A stretch of 64,000 nt of DNA from TMP-24 sp046348855 (GCA_046348855.1 JAXMDK010000008.1:84648-148647), one strand, 5' to 3'; positions 43,293 through 54,642 are shown, counted from the stretch's first letter. Made by a program: numbers and translations. Notes: generated by a model not told the origin, from the letters alone.

Positions 43293-43646
43293 ATGCAAAG
43301 CATCACCAAACTGCCGGCCACCACCGGCTCCGAACCCTCGACCGCCGATCTCGACGGCTGGGTCAAGACCGAGGGCAACCCCTCGATGAAGACCTGGGTG
43401 CTTCATACGTCGAAGGACGGGGCGATGGTGTCGGGGATCTGGGAATGCAGCCCCGGCAGCTATCATGCGACCTATACCGCCTATGAATATGTGGTGCTGA
43501 TCGAAGGCCGGATCGTCATCACCCCCGACGGCGGCACGCCGGTCACGGTCAAGGCGGGTGACGCCTTCGTCGTCGAACATGACTTCAAGGGCACCTGGAA
43601 GATCGAGGAATATGTGCGCAAGCACTTCGATTTCCGGGTGAAGTAA
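43293..43646 (+). CDS. Cupin_3 (DUF861) protein
   Basis: A 117-aa single-domain cupin. GIWECSPGSYHATYTAYEYV and LIEGRIVITPDGGTPVTVKA, then GDAFVVEHDFKGTWKIEEYV, match the DUF861 barrel. Function unknown; relatives include ureidoglycine-type enzymes. Confidence 0.88.
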   Translation: MQSITKLPATTGSEPSTADLDGWVKTEGNPSMKTWVLHTSKDGAMVSGIWECSPGSYHATYTAYEYVVLIEGRIVITPDGGTPVTVKAGDAFVVEHDFKGTWKIEEYVRKHFDFRVK

Positions 43647-43701
43647 GCCCCCGGACGGGCGCCGGCGCCGGGCCGGCGCCGCCCACATCGCGGCCCTTCG
43701 G

Positions 43702-45648
43702 TCAGTTGTTGGTCGGGGCCGCGTCGGGCGTCAGATCCCAGGTCCAGCTGCTGGTATCGCCGACGCGCCGCGAATCCGCCACGACCGGAACGACCCGGTC
43801 GGCGGGCAGGACGCGCTCCTTGGTGCGATAGACCCAGTCCAGGTTCATGTCGCCGGACTTGGGCGCATTGCCCGAGAAATCATAGAAAAAGGCATCGTTG
43901 TCGATGGTGGCGGGGTCCGGCGGCCGGAAGTCGATCGGGGCGTTCCTGACCTTGACATGATGGCGCAGAAGCTTCGGCGCGCCGATGTCCAGCGGCGTTT
44001 CGCGCCGGCCCACAACCGTCACGTCGATCAGGTGCCCGAGGTCGGCGGCAAAGGTGAAGTCGGTCCGCAATCCACCCTGGTCGAGCGCGAAGCGGGGCAG
44101 GAAGTAATATTCCCGCACCTCGACCTGATTGGCCGCCGGATCGTCCTGCATCGTCGGGTTCAGCGCCTGGATCAGGCCGGGATAGGACCGGGCATAATAG
44201 GACAGGTAGGCGCGCGCGATCCCCTGCACCGGGGTCGAGGCCCAGTGCCGGCGCTGCGCGTTCGCGGCCTCGCCGTCGAAGCGGGTCAGCACCGTCAGGT
44301 AAAGCCCGAGCTGGCCGAAATCGAACGACTCGTCGGTGTCGACCGTCCAGCGCATGGCATCGGTCGGCTCCAGCGGCTCAAGGTCGCCCGCAGCCGATCC
44401 GTCCAGCGCCAGCGCATAGCCGAAATCGGGCGTCGTCGCGGTTTCCAGCGTGCCGGCCTCGTGGATCGCGGTGGGGTCCATCCAGTAGCGACGGCCGGCC
44501 ATTTCGACCCGCACGATCATATGGTCGAAGGCTCCGATCGCCGGCGTCTGGCGTGGGAGCGCTAGGCCATGATCCAGGTTCGCCAGCGCCACATGGCCGG
44601 TGATGCCCAGCGCCTTCAGGGTGGCGACCAGCAGCAGCGCCTTGTCCTTGCAGTCGCCATAGCCGCTTTCGGCGACCTCTGCCGGGGTGCGCGCGTAGTA
44701 GCCGCCTACGCCCATCTCCAGGCCGACATAGCGAATGTCGTCCTGCACCAGCCGCAAAGCAGCGATGGCGCGACCGCTGGCCCACGGCTCGCGCGCGCGG
44801 ATCGCGTCCAGCTTGGCCTGCCATGCGTGCGGCAGCGGATAGTCGGCCGTGTAGTAGGGTGACAGCGCCGCGACCAGCGGTTGCCAGCTGTCCCACGGGC
44901 CATAGTCGAGGATGGCTTCGCGTCGATAGCCGTACGGCGTGTCATCCTCGTCGGGAAAAGGCAGATGATCGACGCGCCGCCATTCGTGGCGAACGGCGGC
45001 GGGTTCCGGTGTCTGGCTGTGCAGGACCCGATCCGGCAGTGGCTGGACGGTCAGGCCCCAGCCCTTCGGCCAGTGCAGGACATAGCGGGTCAGCGCCACC
45101 GGCACGCTGAACTCCAGCCGCACCCGATCGCCCCGGTCGGCGCCCGGCACCGGCGGCTTGCGGCGCACCAGGAAACCGTAGTCCACCCGGTCGCCGACCC
45201 GGACATCGGGAACCTGCAGATGCACGGTCAGGGTTCCGTCGATAATCCCGTCCTCCAGATCGGTCTCGCGGCGGAAGACGTCCTCTTTCAGCCGGTCGCG
45301 CAGATGCGTGACCTGGCCGGCGCGGATCAGGTCGAGGTGTGTCAGGACAACCTCCTCGAGTTCCGGGTCATAGTCCTGCTGGATGGTCGCCGCCTGCTCC
45401 AGCCCGTCGCGGCTGGTCACTTCGGTCACATCGCGGTGGAAGGTCTGCTTGGTCTCGCCGTCAAAGCTGACCTGGGTATCATCCAGGACATAGGCCAGGC
45501 CATCGTAGCTTTCAGCCTTCAGTTCGGCCCGCATGTCGGGGATCGCCAGCATCTCGACCCAGTCCGGCGCGTCCTGCCGGGTGAAGTCGCCGGCCTGGGC
45601 GGTGGCCGCGGCGAGGCACCAGAAGATCAGCGCTGTGAAAAGACGCAT
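43702..45648 (-). CDS. DUF3857/transglutaminase-like exported protein
   Basis: A 648-aa protein with a signal peptide (MRLFTALIFWCLAAATAQA). An N-terminal DUF3857 beta region precedes a transglutaminase-like core: Cys in GYGDCKDKALLLV, His in FDHMIVRVEM, Asp in YWMDPTAI. The triad is complete, so it may be an active envelope peptidase/transglutaminase; substrate unknown. ATG 45648 chosen because the signal peptide begins there. Confidence 0.88.
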   Translation of the reverse strand: MRLFTALIFWCLAAATAQAGDFTRQDAPDWVEMLAIPDMRAELKAESYDGLAYVLDDTQVSFDGETKQTFHRDVTEVTSRDGLEQAATIQQDYDPELEEVVLTHLDLIRAGQVTHLRDRLKEDVFRRETDLEDGIIDGTLTVHLQVPDVRVGDRVDYGFLVRRKPPVPGADRGDRVRLEFSVPVALTRYVLHWPKGWGLTVQPLPDRVLHSQTPEPAAVRHEWRRVDHLPFPDEDDTPYGYRREAILDYGPWDSWQPLVAALSPYYTADYPLPHAWQAKLDAIRAREPWASGRAIAALRLVQDDIRYVGLEMGVGGYYARTPAEVAESGYGDCKDKALLLVATLKALGITGHVALANLDHGLALPRQTPAIGAFDHMIVRVEMAGRRYWMDPTAIHEAGTLETATTPDFGYALALDGSAAGDLEPLEPTDAMRWTVDTDESFDFGQLGLYLTVLTRFDGEAANAQRRHWASTPVQGIARAYLSYYARSYPGLIQALNPTMQDDPAANQVEVREYYFLPRFALDQGGLRTDFTFAADLGHLIDVTVVGRRETPLDIGAPKLLRHHVKVRNAPIDFRPPDPATIDNDAFFYDFSGNAPKSGDMNLDWVYRTKERVLPADRVVPVVADSRRVGDTSSWTWDLTPDAAPTNN

Positions 45649-45779
45649 CGGACTGTCCGTCTTGAAATTCAACGACAGATTGTCCGGTCGCCGCCCGTTT
45701 CGCAAGTGCCGCGCTGACGCGGATTTTTTCGGCGCGGCCCGCCAAGGATTGCGCATCGGCCCGCGTCAAACCTATCGTC

Positions 45780-46325
45780 ATGCTGATGGATACGCCCGAC
45801 GAAACCCTTGCGGCCGCCGCGGCCGCCCGTGACCGCGATGCGTTCGCGGCGCTGCTGGCGCGGCATTACGACCGGATCTTCGGGCTGGCCTTCCGCCTGA
45901 CCGGATCGCGCGCCGAGGCCGAGGATCTGACGCAGGACGTGTGCCTTGCCCTGCCCGACAAGCTGGCCAGCTACCGGCAGCAGGCACGGTTCACCACCTG
46001 GCTTTACCGCGTGACCGTGAATGCCGCCCACGACCGCCGCCGGCGCACGGCGACACAGGTCCGGGCGGGCGACGGCTGGGGAGACTGGGAACTGGCCCGC
46101 CAGGCAGAACTGGCCGAGGCCGCCGAGGCGCGGGACTGGCTGGACGCGGCGATGGGGCAATTGGCCCCTGAACTGCGCGACACGGTCGCCCTGACGCTGG
46201 GCGAGGATCTGTCGCAGGCCGAAGCCGCCGAAGTTCTGGGGGTGTCGGAAGGCACTGTCGCCTGGCGGATGAGCGAAGTGAAAAAGCGGCTGCGCGCGCT
46301 GGCGCGGGCCGAAGGGATGCTGTGA
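45780..46325 (+). CDS. ECF-type RNA polymerase sigma factor
   Basis: A 181-aa sigma factor. Region 2 is HYDRIFGLAFRLTGSRAEAE-DLTQDV, with RFTTWLYRVTVNAAHD; region 4 is LSQAEAAEVLGVSEGTVAWR. A TTGCGC-N18-TATCGT pair (45749-45778) lies so close that the transcript would start about at the third codon ATG (45786), which may be the real, leaderless start. Its stop overlaps the VWA gene (TGATG). Confidence 0.9.
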   Translation: MLMDTPDETLAAAAAARDRDAFAALLARHYDRIFGLAFRLTGSRAEAEDLTQDVCLALPDKLASYRQQARFTTWLYRVTVNAAHDRRRRTATQVRAGDGWGDWELARQAELAEAAEARDWLDAAMGQLAPELRDTVALTLGEDLSQAEAAEVLGVSEGTVAWRMSEVKKRLRALARAEGML

Positions 46326-48397
46326 TGGACGAACTCGACAAGCTTCGCGCAGCACTGAAAGCGGCCCCGCCGCCGGCCGATCCGGCGGTCCGGGCGGCGA
46401 TGCTGGCGCGGGCGATGGAAAAATTCGACAGCCATTCCGGCGCGGCCCAAGGAACCGCCGAGGATCCGCGTCCCATGTCGGACCGCCCCGAACGGGCGGG
46501 GTTCCTGACAGGAGTTCGCACCATGTTGTCCAGACTGACCGCCCGCCCTGCCCTTGTCGCCACCGCCTCGGCCGCCGCGCTGGCCGTGGGGATCGTGGTC
46601 CTTCAGCCGGCGCTGCTGAAACGGCCGGCGATCGTTGCCCCGGCGCCCACACCCGAGTTGCAGGGCAAGGCGGCGGCCAAGCCGGCCGAAGCCCCGCCTG
46701 CAACGCCGGTCGCCCCGCTGGCCGAGGCCGACAAGCTGGAACAATCGACCCCGGCGCCCACCGCGTCGCCGGAAGCGGCCAGCGCGCCCGCCCCTGCCAA
46801 GTCCGATAGCCAGCCGGGCGCGATGGCCGAACAGGCCAGGGCAAAGACCGCTGCACCCGCAGCCGAAAACATGGCGACGCAAGTAACAGGCGGCGCTGCC
46901 CCGGCCGGCGCCGCCCAGGCGCTGTCTGACGCCCAGGCCGGCGTGGTCTTTGAGCCCGCCCCGCCGCTGCCAGCCGATCTGGCAAGGGCCGCACCCACGC
47001 CCGACACCGAAGCCTTTGCCCATGCCGACGCCAATCCCGTCAAGATCGTGGCCGAAGATCCGGTCTCGACCTTTTCGATCGACGTCGACACGGCCTCCTA
47101 CGCGGTGGTCCGGTCGTCGCTGACCGCCGGCGCCCTGCCGCCGCCCGAGGCGGTCCGGGTCGAGGAAATGGTGAACTATTTCCCCTACGACTATCCGGCG
47201 CCAAAGGCCGGTGAAGCGCCGTTCAAGGCCTCGGTCAGCCTGTTCCAGACCCCCTGGAACAAGGATACCGAGCTTCTGCGCATCGGCCTGCAGGGCGCTC
47301 TGCCGGCCATCGACGACCGCCCGCCGCTGAACCTGGTGTTCCTGATCGACACTTCCGGTTCGATGGAGGACCCCGACAAGCTGCCGCTTCTGCAACAGTC
47401 GTTCCGGCTGATGCTGGGCCAGCTGCGCCCCGAGGATAAGGTGGCGATCGTGACCTATGCCGGATCGGCGGGTCTGGTGCTGGAACCGACGCCCGCCAGC
47501 GACCGGGCGGCGATCCTTGGCGCGCTCGACCGGCTGTCGGCCGGCGGATCGACCGCCGGGCAGGAGGGCCTGCAACAGGCCTATCAGGTCGCCGAGGGGA
47601 TGGCCGCCAAGGGCCGCGTCGGGCGCATCCTTCTGGCCACCGACGGTGACTTCAACGTCGGTCTCAGCGATCCCGAGGCGCTGAAGGATTTCATCGCCCG
47701 CAAGCGCGAAACCGGCATCTACCTGTCGGTCCTCGGGTTCGGGCGCGGCAATCTCGACGACGCGACGATGCAGGCGCTGGCGCAGAACGGCAACGGCACC
47801 GCGGCCTACATCGACACGCTGGCCGAGGCACAGAAGGTGCTGGCCGACCAGCTGACCGGCGCGCTGTTCCCGATTGCCGACGACGTGAAGATCCAGGTCG
47901 AGTTCAACCCCGCCGCCGTCTCGGAATACCGGCTGATCGGCTATGAAACCCGCGCCCTGAACCGCGAGGATTTCAACAACGACCGCGTGGATGCGGGCGA
48001 GATCGGCGCGGGCCGCCAGGTGACGGCGCTTTACGAGGTGACGCCGGTGGGCAGCAAGGCGCAGCTTTCGGACCCGTTGCGCTATGGCGCGGCCCCGGCG
48101 AAAGGCGATGCGTCCGAACTCGGGTTCCTGAAGCTGCGCTACAAGGCCCCCGGCGCGCCGAACTCGCAGCTGATCGAAACGCCGATCCCGCCGACCCCTG
48201 CCGCGCCGGACGAGGATGCCCGCTTTGCCGCCGCCGTCGCCGGGTTCGGCCAGTTGCTCACGGGCGGCAAATATCTGGGCCAGTGGAGCTGGGCCGACGC
48301 CATCGCGCTGGCCGAAGGCGCGCGCGGGCCGGATCGGTTCGGCTATCGCGCCGAAGCGGTGCAGCTGATGCGGCTGGGCCAGAGCCTGTCGCGGTGA
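46325..48397 (+). CDS. VWA-domain membrane protein (YfbK-like) with anti-sigma-like N-terminus
   Basis: A 690-aa protein. A short acidic helical N-terminus (MDELDKLRAALKAAPPP), a transmembrane segment (about 76-97) and a long Ala/Pro-rich linker lead to the YfbK N-domain (DPVSTFSIDVDTASYAVVRS; VEEMVNYFPYDYPAP) and a VWA domain with MIDAS DTSGS at residue 342. The pairing with an ECF sigma gene and cytoplasmic N-terminus suggests it restrains that sigma factor, by inference. Confidence 0.85.
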   Translation: MDELDKLRAALKAAPPPADPAVRAAMLARAMEKFDSHSGAAQGTAEDPRPMSDRPERAGFLTGVRTMLSRLTARPALVATASAAALAVGIVVLQPALLKRPAIVAPAPTPELQGKAAAKPAEAPPATPVAPLAEADKLEQSTPAPTASPEAASAPAPAKSDSQPGAMAEQARAKTAAPAAENMATQVTGGAAPAGAAQALSDAQAGVVFEPAPPLPADLARAAPTPDTEAFAHADANPVKIVAEDPVSTFSIDVDTASYAVVRSSLTAGALPPPEAVRVEEMVNYFPYDYPAPKAGEAPFKASVSLFQTPWNKDTELLRIGLQGALPAIDDRPPLNLVFLIDTSGSMEDPDKLPLLQQSFRLMLGQLRPEDKVAIVTYAGSAGLVLEPTPASDRAAILGALDRLSAGGSTAGQEGLQQAYQVAEGMAAKGRVGRILLATDGDFNVGLSDPEALKDFIARKRETGIYLSVLGFGRGNLDDATMQALAQNGNGTAAYIDTLAEAQKVLADQLTGALFPIADDVKIQVEFNPAAVSEYRLIGYETRALNREDFNNDRVDAGEIGAGRQVTALYEVTPVGSKAQLSDPLRYGAAPAKGDASELGFLKLRYKAPGAPNSQLIETPIPPTPAAPDEDARFAAAVAGFGQLLTGGKYLGQWSWADAIALAEGARGPDRFGYRAEAVQLMRLGQSLSR

Positions 48398-48398
48398 T

Positions 48399-48932
48399 CT
48401 AGTCCTGGGCGGGCCGCCTGCCGGCCCGCCAGTCCCGCACCCGGTCGCTCAGCCCGTCGTGATCGCCCATCGGGCGGGGCGGGGCATCGGCCCACAAATC
48501 CTCGCGGCTGGACTTCTGTTCGGGGTTCAGCGGATAGAACACCCGGTTTTCGGGCTTGGAGCGTTCGCCGACCACCAGCAGGCGCACCTCGCCGTCGGTA
48601 TTGTTGATGAACGTATGGCACTGGCCGGTGCCGGCGGGAAAGCCCACCGCGTCGCCGGGGCCCAGCCGGTGCAGGTCGCCGTCCAGCCACAGATCGGGCG
48701 TGCCCTCGATCACATGGACGAATTCCTCCTCGGCGCTTTCGGCGTGGGGGTAGGAGGTCCGCCGACCCGGCAACAGCCGTTCGTGATGGATGCCCAGCCG
48801 CGTCAGGCCGAAGTGCCGGCCGAACGGCGCGCCGATCGACATCCTTTCGTCGTCGCCGTCATAGTGGCTGTCGTCGGGCCCTTCGATGTCGCGCCAATGG
48901 GCGATGCAGTCGGGACGGGATGAACGGGTCAT
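48399..48932 (-). CDS. Cupin domain protein
   Basis: A 177-aa cupin. The metal-binding motif is seen as HAESAEEEFVHVIEG and the second as GTGQCHTFINN. Ends GRRPAQD. Probably a metal-dependent small-molecule enzyme or sensor; no substrate can be inferred. Confidence 0.85.
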   Translation of the reverse strand: MTRSSRPDCIAHWRDIEGPDDSHYDGDDERMSIGAPFGRHFGLTRLGIHHERLLPGRRTSYPHAESAEEEFVHVIEGTPDLWLDGDLHRLGPGDAVGFPAGTGQCHTFINNTDGEVRLLVVGERSKPENRVFYPLNPEQKSSREDLWADAPPRPMGDHDGLSDRVRDWRAGRRPAQD

Positions 48933-48946
48933 GGGCTTCTCCGCGA

Positions 48947-48976
48947 AAGGAAAAGGGCGCGCCCTGCGGCGCGCCC
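48947..48976 (-). terminator. Rho-independent terminator after hsp20
   Basis: GGGCGCGCC (48955-48963), loop CCTGC-type 4 bases, GGCGCGCCC (48968-48976). On the minus strand the stem is followed by TTTTCCTTTC. Confidence 0.8.
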
Positions 48977-48998
48977 CCGAAGCCTTGCTTGCCGATGC

Positions 48999-49463
48999 TC
49001 AGGCGTCAAGCTTCTCGACGGCCTTGGTCTCGACGGTGTCGGCGCTGGCGATCTCGATCCGGCGCGGTTTCAGCGCCTCGGGCACCTCGCGCACCAGGTC
49101 GATGTGCAGCATCCCGTCGGCATGGGTCGCGCCGGTCACGCGCACATGGTCGGCCAGCGCAAAGCGCCGTTCGAACGCGCGGGTAGCGATGCCGCGGTGC
49201 AGGTAGGTCCGCGGATCTTCCTCGGCCGTCTTGCGGGCGGCGACGGTCAGCGCGCCCTCCTTCACCTCGACCGACAGGTCATCGGCGGAAAAGCCGGCGA
49301 CGGCCAGGGAAATGCGATAGGCATTCTCGGCGGTCTTTTCGATGTTGTAGGGGGGATAGGCGGGCTGGGCCACATCGGTGCTGAGCACCCGGTCCATCAG
49401 GTCGGCGATCCGGTCAAAGCCGACGGTCGCGCGGTAAAGCGGCGCGAAATCATAGGTACGCAT
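48999..49463 (-). CDS. Hsp20/alpha-crystallin small heat-shock protein
   Basis: A 154-aa sHsp: DFAPLYRATVGFDRIADLMD, PPYNIEKTAENAYRISLAVA, alpha-crystallin domain with VEVKEGALTVAARK, and FERRFALADHV. ATG 49463 with AAGGAGG upstream. Acts as an ATP-independent holdase. An IbpA-type protein; no ROSE-like leader is evident. Confidence 0.95.
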   Translation of the reverse strand: MRTYDFAPLYRATVGFDRIADLMDRVLSTDVAQPAYPPYNIEKTAENAYRISLAVAGFSADDLSVEVKEGALTVAARKTAEEDPRTYLHRGIATRAFERRFALADHVRVTGATHADGMLHIDLVREVPEALKPRRIEIASADTVETKAVEKLDA

Positions 49464-49588
49464 GTCATCCTCCTTCGAGAGCGATGGTTGGGGCCGTCCC
49501 GCAAAGGGCACGGCGATCTTCTGCGCGGAACCCGTTGTGGCGTTCCTGCAAAAGGAAATCTGGAGCGCGGCCGCGCCATTTCAAGGGT

Positions 49589-50446
49589 TCAGGGCGTCAG
49601 GAATTTGGCCCCGCCGCCACCAGCCCCCGTCCCGCCGATCTGCGGCAGCCGCCTGGGGGCGGTGGCCTGGACCTGCACCGGCGCCGGCGCGGGCGGCGCG
49701 ACGGTGGGCGCGGGCTCGGGCGCGGCGAAGGCGGCCAGCAGTTCTGCCAGCGGCTGGGCCATGCGGGCACCCAGCGACACCGGCTTGCCGTCCAGCACCG
49801 CCTTGGCCGACACGACCGAAACGATCTCGGGCGTCGTCCCTCTCATCGCAAAGATCGGCGCGCCGGACGAACCGAAATCGACCGAGCAGGAAAACAGGTC
49901 CATCCCCGCCTGCGGGTCCAGCACATGGCAGGCCTGTTGCAGCGACGGGGCCTCGGAGCGGTCGATGGCATAGGAAACCACCTCGACCTTGTCGCCGGGT
50001 GCCGGATCGCCGCCCGTCCGGTAGGGCGCGACCTGCGGCAGCCTGACCGGCTGGTCCAGTTGCAGAAGCGCCAGGTCATAGGCGGTCGCATCGACATTCT
50101 CGGGCCCGCGATAGACATAGGCCGGATGGGCCATGACCCGCCGGACATGGCGCGTCGCCACCGCCCGCCCGTTCCTCAGCCCGGCCATGAAGGTGAAGTC
50201 CGCCGGCTGGAACCGGGCGTGGCTGTCGCGGTCATACAGGCAATGCGCAGCGGTCAGCACCAGATCCGGCGCGATCAGCGCCCCGGTGCAGAAGGAATTC
50301 GACCCGATGTCGATGCGCCCGACCGCTTCCCAGCCCTTGGTTTCGTCGGCCGTCTCCAGCGGCTTCAGCCCGGAATCAAGCCCGAACTGCTGGGCATCGG
50401 CAAGCCCGGGGAACGCCAACAGGATACCTACCAGAACCGCCTTCAT
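49589..50446 (-). CDS. Trypsin-like serine protease (S1 family)
   Basis: A 285-aa exported protein with signal peptide MKAVLVGILLAFPGLADA. The triad is His in VLTAAHC, Asp in TAYDLALLQL and Ser in VDFGSSGAPIFAM (usual GDSGGP, here FGSSGAP). A Pro/Ala-rich C-terminal tail follows. The modified motif keeps the serine, so activity is plausible. Divergent/convergent neighbours give no context. Confidence 0.88.
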   Translation of the reverse strand: MKAVLVGILLAFPGLADAQQFGLDSGLKPLETADETKGWEAVGRIDIGSNSFCTGALIAPDLVLTAAHCLYDRDSHARFQPADFTFMAGLRNGRAVATRHVRRVMAHPAYVYRGPENVDATAYDLALLQLDQPVRLPQVAPYRTGGDPAPGDKVEVVSYAIDRSEAPSLQQACHVLDPQAGMDLFSCSVDFGSSGAPIFAMRGTTPEIVSVVSAKAVLDGKPVSLGARMAQPLAELLAAFAAPEPAPTVAPPAPAPVQVQATAPRRLPQIGGTGAGGGGAKFLTP

Positions 50447-50495
50447 CCGCCTCTCCGTGACGCGCGGCCCGGCATAGCCTTTCTCTACGGCAGGA

Positions 50496-51788
50496 TTATG
50501 GCCTGCCACGCAGCGCCGGTGGGCGCGGCCCGCCCGTGGCCCAGTCCAGCAGTTCGACGGTATGAACCACCGGAACGGCGCTGCCCTGCCCGATCTGGAT
50601 CATGCAGCCCAGGTTGCCGGCGGCGATCACCTCGGGGGCGGTGGCCGCGATCGCGGCAACCTTGCGCCGGCCGAGTTCGGCCGCCAGATCGGGCTGCAAC
50701 AGGTTGTAGGTGCCGGCCGATCCGCAGCACAGATGGCTGTCGGCGGGCTCCACCACCTCGAACCCGGCGCTGCGCAGCAGATCCTTCGGGGCGGCGCGCA
50801 CCCGCTGGCCGTGCTGAAGCGAACAGGCTGCGTGATAGGCTACCCGCAACCGCTCGGGCGCGCGGGCCACCGGGGCGAGCCGCGCCAGAAGTTCGGTCAC
50901 ATCGCAGGCGATGGCGGCAATGGCGGCGGCGTCTTCGGCCAGGCCGGTATCGGCGAACAGGCGGCCATAGTCCTTGACCACCGTGCCGCAGCCCGAGGTG
51001 TTGATGACCACCGCATCCAGCCCGGCGCCCGCCCGTTCGGCCGTCCAGGCTCGGATATTGGCGGCGGCCAGTCGGTGCGCGGCGGCGCTGCGGCCCATGT
51101 GGTGATCGAGCGCCCCGCAGCAGCCCGCGCCCCCGGCCACCACCACCTCGCAGCCCAGCCGGGTCAGAAGCCGGATGGTTGCGGCGTTGATGTCGGCATT
51201 CAGCGCCTGTTGCGCGCAGCCGGCCAGCAGGGCGACCCGCAGCCGCCGCGCGCCGGTCGCGGGAAAGACCTGCGCCGCATCGCCGGGGCCGGCCTTCGGC
51301 AAACGGTCCGGCGCCAGCGCCACCATCGCCCGCAACCGCGCGTCCGGCAACCAGCGCGCCAGCGGCCGGACGAGCCTTGCCGCCCGCAAGGCCAGCCGGA
51401 ACCGGCCAGGATAGGGCAGGACCCGCGCCAGAAGCCCGCGCAGCAGCCGGTCGCGCCAGGGCCTGCGCCAGGTCGCCTCGATATGGGCACGGGCATGGTC
51501 GACCAGATGCATGTAGTCGACGCCCGAGGGGCAGGTGGTCATGCAGGCCAGGCACGACAGGCAGCGGTCGACATGGCGCACGGTGCGTTCATCGGCGGCC
51601 CGGCCGTTTTCCAGCATGTCCTTGATCAGGTAGATGCGCCCGCGCGGCCCGTCGAGCTCGTCGCCGAGGATCTGGTAGGTCGGGCAGGTGGCGTTGCAGA
51701 ACCCGCAATGAACGCAGGCCCGCAGGATGGCGTCGGCGCGGGCGATGGCGGGGTCTTGCAACTGGTCGGGCGTGAAATTCGTCTGCAT
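50496..51788 (-). CDS. glcF: Glycolate oxidase iron-sulfur subunit
   Basis: A 430-aa subunit. Two [4Fe-4S] motifs, CVHCGFCNATCPTY and CLSCLACMTTCPSGV, and two CCG-type segments (GCCGALDHH; CCGSAGTY). It passes electrons from glycolate oxidation. Starts 3 bases after glcE. Confidence 0.94.
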   Translation of the reverse strand: MQTNFTPDQLQDPAIARADAILRACVHCGFCNATCPTYQILGDELDGPRGRIYLIKDMLENGRAADERTVRHVDRCLSCLACMTTCPSGVDYMHLVDHARAHIEATWRRPWRDRLLRGLLARVLPYPGRFRLALRAARLVRPLARWLPDARLRAMVALAPDRLPKAGPGDAAQVFPATGARRLRVALLAGCAQQALNADINAATIRLLTRLGCEVVVAGGAGCCGALDHHMGRSAAAHRLAAANIRAWTAERAGAGLDAVVINTSGCGTVVKDYGRLFADTGLAEDAAAIAAIACDVTELLARLAPVARAPERLRVAYHAACSLQHGQRVRAAPKDLLRSAGFEVVEPADSHLCCGSAGTYNLLQPDLAAELGRRKVAAIAATAPEVIAAGNLGCMIQIGQGSAVPVVHTVELLDWATGGPRPPALRGRP

Positions 51789-51791
51789 GGC

Positions 51792-52895
51792 TCAGCCCAT
51801 CAGCCCCGGATTGAGGATGCCGCGCGGATCGAACCGGGCGCGAAGCCCCGCCGCCAGCGCCGCCACCGCCGGCGGTTCGGGGTCGAAACGCGGCAGGCGC
51901 ACCCGCGTCGCGGCCGAGGCGCGGACCAGCGTCGCATGCCCGGCAAACGGCGCGGCCAAGGCGCGCGCATCGCTGCCCTCGGGCAGCAGCGCCCAGATCA
52001 GCCCGCCGCCCCAGTCAAGCAGCACCTCATCACCGAGCCGCGCCGCCACGCCCGCAGCCGCCGACGGGGGCAGGACCAGACGCCACACATCGCCCGCCCG
52101 TCCCTGAAACGGCGCCACCTCGCGGACCTGTCGCCACAGGCCGGCCGACCCCTGCCCTTCGACGGTTTTGACCGCGCCGAATGGTTCCAGCAACGCCGCC
52201 ATCCGCCCGGCACGGTAGGCGACCGCCGCCGCAAAACCTTCGACCCGCACCAGCACCCGCCCGTCCGGCAGCCGCGCCGCGCCGGTGGCCTCGAAAGGCG
52301 AGCCCAGCGCCGCCGTCATCGCCGCCACCGCCCCGGCGGGGTCGAGCCCAGAAACGACCAGCGTCGCCTCGGCCTCGGGCACCGGCAGGACTTTCAGCGC
52401 CACTTCGGTCAGGACGCCAAGCGTGCCCCAGCTCCCGGCCAGCAGCTTCACCAGATCATAGCCGGTCACGTTCTTCATCACCCGGCCGCCTGCATGGGCG
52501 ATCATGCCGGTGCCGTCGATGAACCGCAGGCCCAGGCAGGCATCGCGCGCCGCCCCCGCCTGAATGCGGCGCGGACCCGAGATGTTGGCCGCCACCACCC
52601 CGCCGATGGTCGGCGCGCCGCCGCTGCCCAGCAGACCGCGCCAGTCGGCAGGCTCGAACGCCAGACGCTGACCATGCGCGGCCAGCAGCGTTTCAACCTC
52701 GGCCAGGGGGGTGCCGGCGCCGGCAACCAGAGTCAGCGCCTCGGGCTCGTAAAGCCGGATGCCGCCCAGCCCGGCCAGGCTCAGCGGCACGCCCACGGGA
52801 TCGGCCCCGCGCGTCCCGCCGCCACGGATCGCCAGCGGCCCGGCCGCCCCGGCGATCATCCCGGCCAGTTCCGCTTCGCTTTGTGGCGCCAGCAT
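51792..52895 (-). CDS. glcE: Glycolate oxidase FAD-binding subunit
   Basis: A 367-aa FAD_binding_4 protein: MLAPQSEAELAGMIAGAAG, AIRGGGTRGADPVG, GGAPTIGGVVAANISGPRRI and VMKNVTGYDLVKLLAGSWG. ATG 52895 has GGGAGGGG upstream; extensions to 52970 are not family-like. GlcD, which normally precedes it, is not adjacent. Confidence 0.92.
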   Translation of the reverse strand: MLAPQSEAELAGMIAGAAGPLAIRGGGTRGADPVGVPLSLAGLGGIRLYEPEALTLVAGAGTPLAEVETLLAAHGQRLAFEPADWRGLLGSGGAPTIGGVVAANISGPRRIQAGAARDACLGLRFIDGTGMIAHAGGRVMKNVTGYDLVKLLAGSWGTLGVLTEVALKVLPVPEAEATLVVSGLDPAGAVAAMTAALGSPFEATGAARLPDGRVLVRVEGFAAAVAYRAGRMAALLEPFGAVKTVEGQGSAGLWRQVREVAPFQGRAGDVWRLVLPPSAAAGVAARLGDEVLLDWGGGLIWALLPEGSDARALAAPFAGHATLVRASAATRVRLPRFDPEPPAVAALAAGLRARFDPRGILNPGLMG

Positions 52896-52976
52896 CAACC
52901 CCTCCCGCGCCGCCATTCTGCGCGGCGGGCGCGCGCCGTCAACCGGCTGCGCGGAGAGCGTTGCTTTCACCCTGGT

Positions 52977-53021
52977 TCAAATATCCCGCGGGGGTTCGGG
53001 GGGTGCCCCCCCCCGATGCGC
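52977..53021 (-). repeat. Rhodobacterial intergenic GC-hairpin repeat downstream of pckA
   Basis: On the minus strand GGGGGG-CA-CCCCCC is followed by GAACCCCCGCGGGATATTTG. It is the opposite-orientation copy of the element at 10998 and may end pckA transcripts. Confidence 0.6.
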
Positions 53022-53043
53022 CGCCGCCCCCAGCAGCAGGCCG

Positions 53044-54642
<1,599 letters not shown>

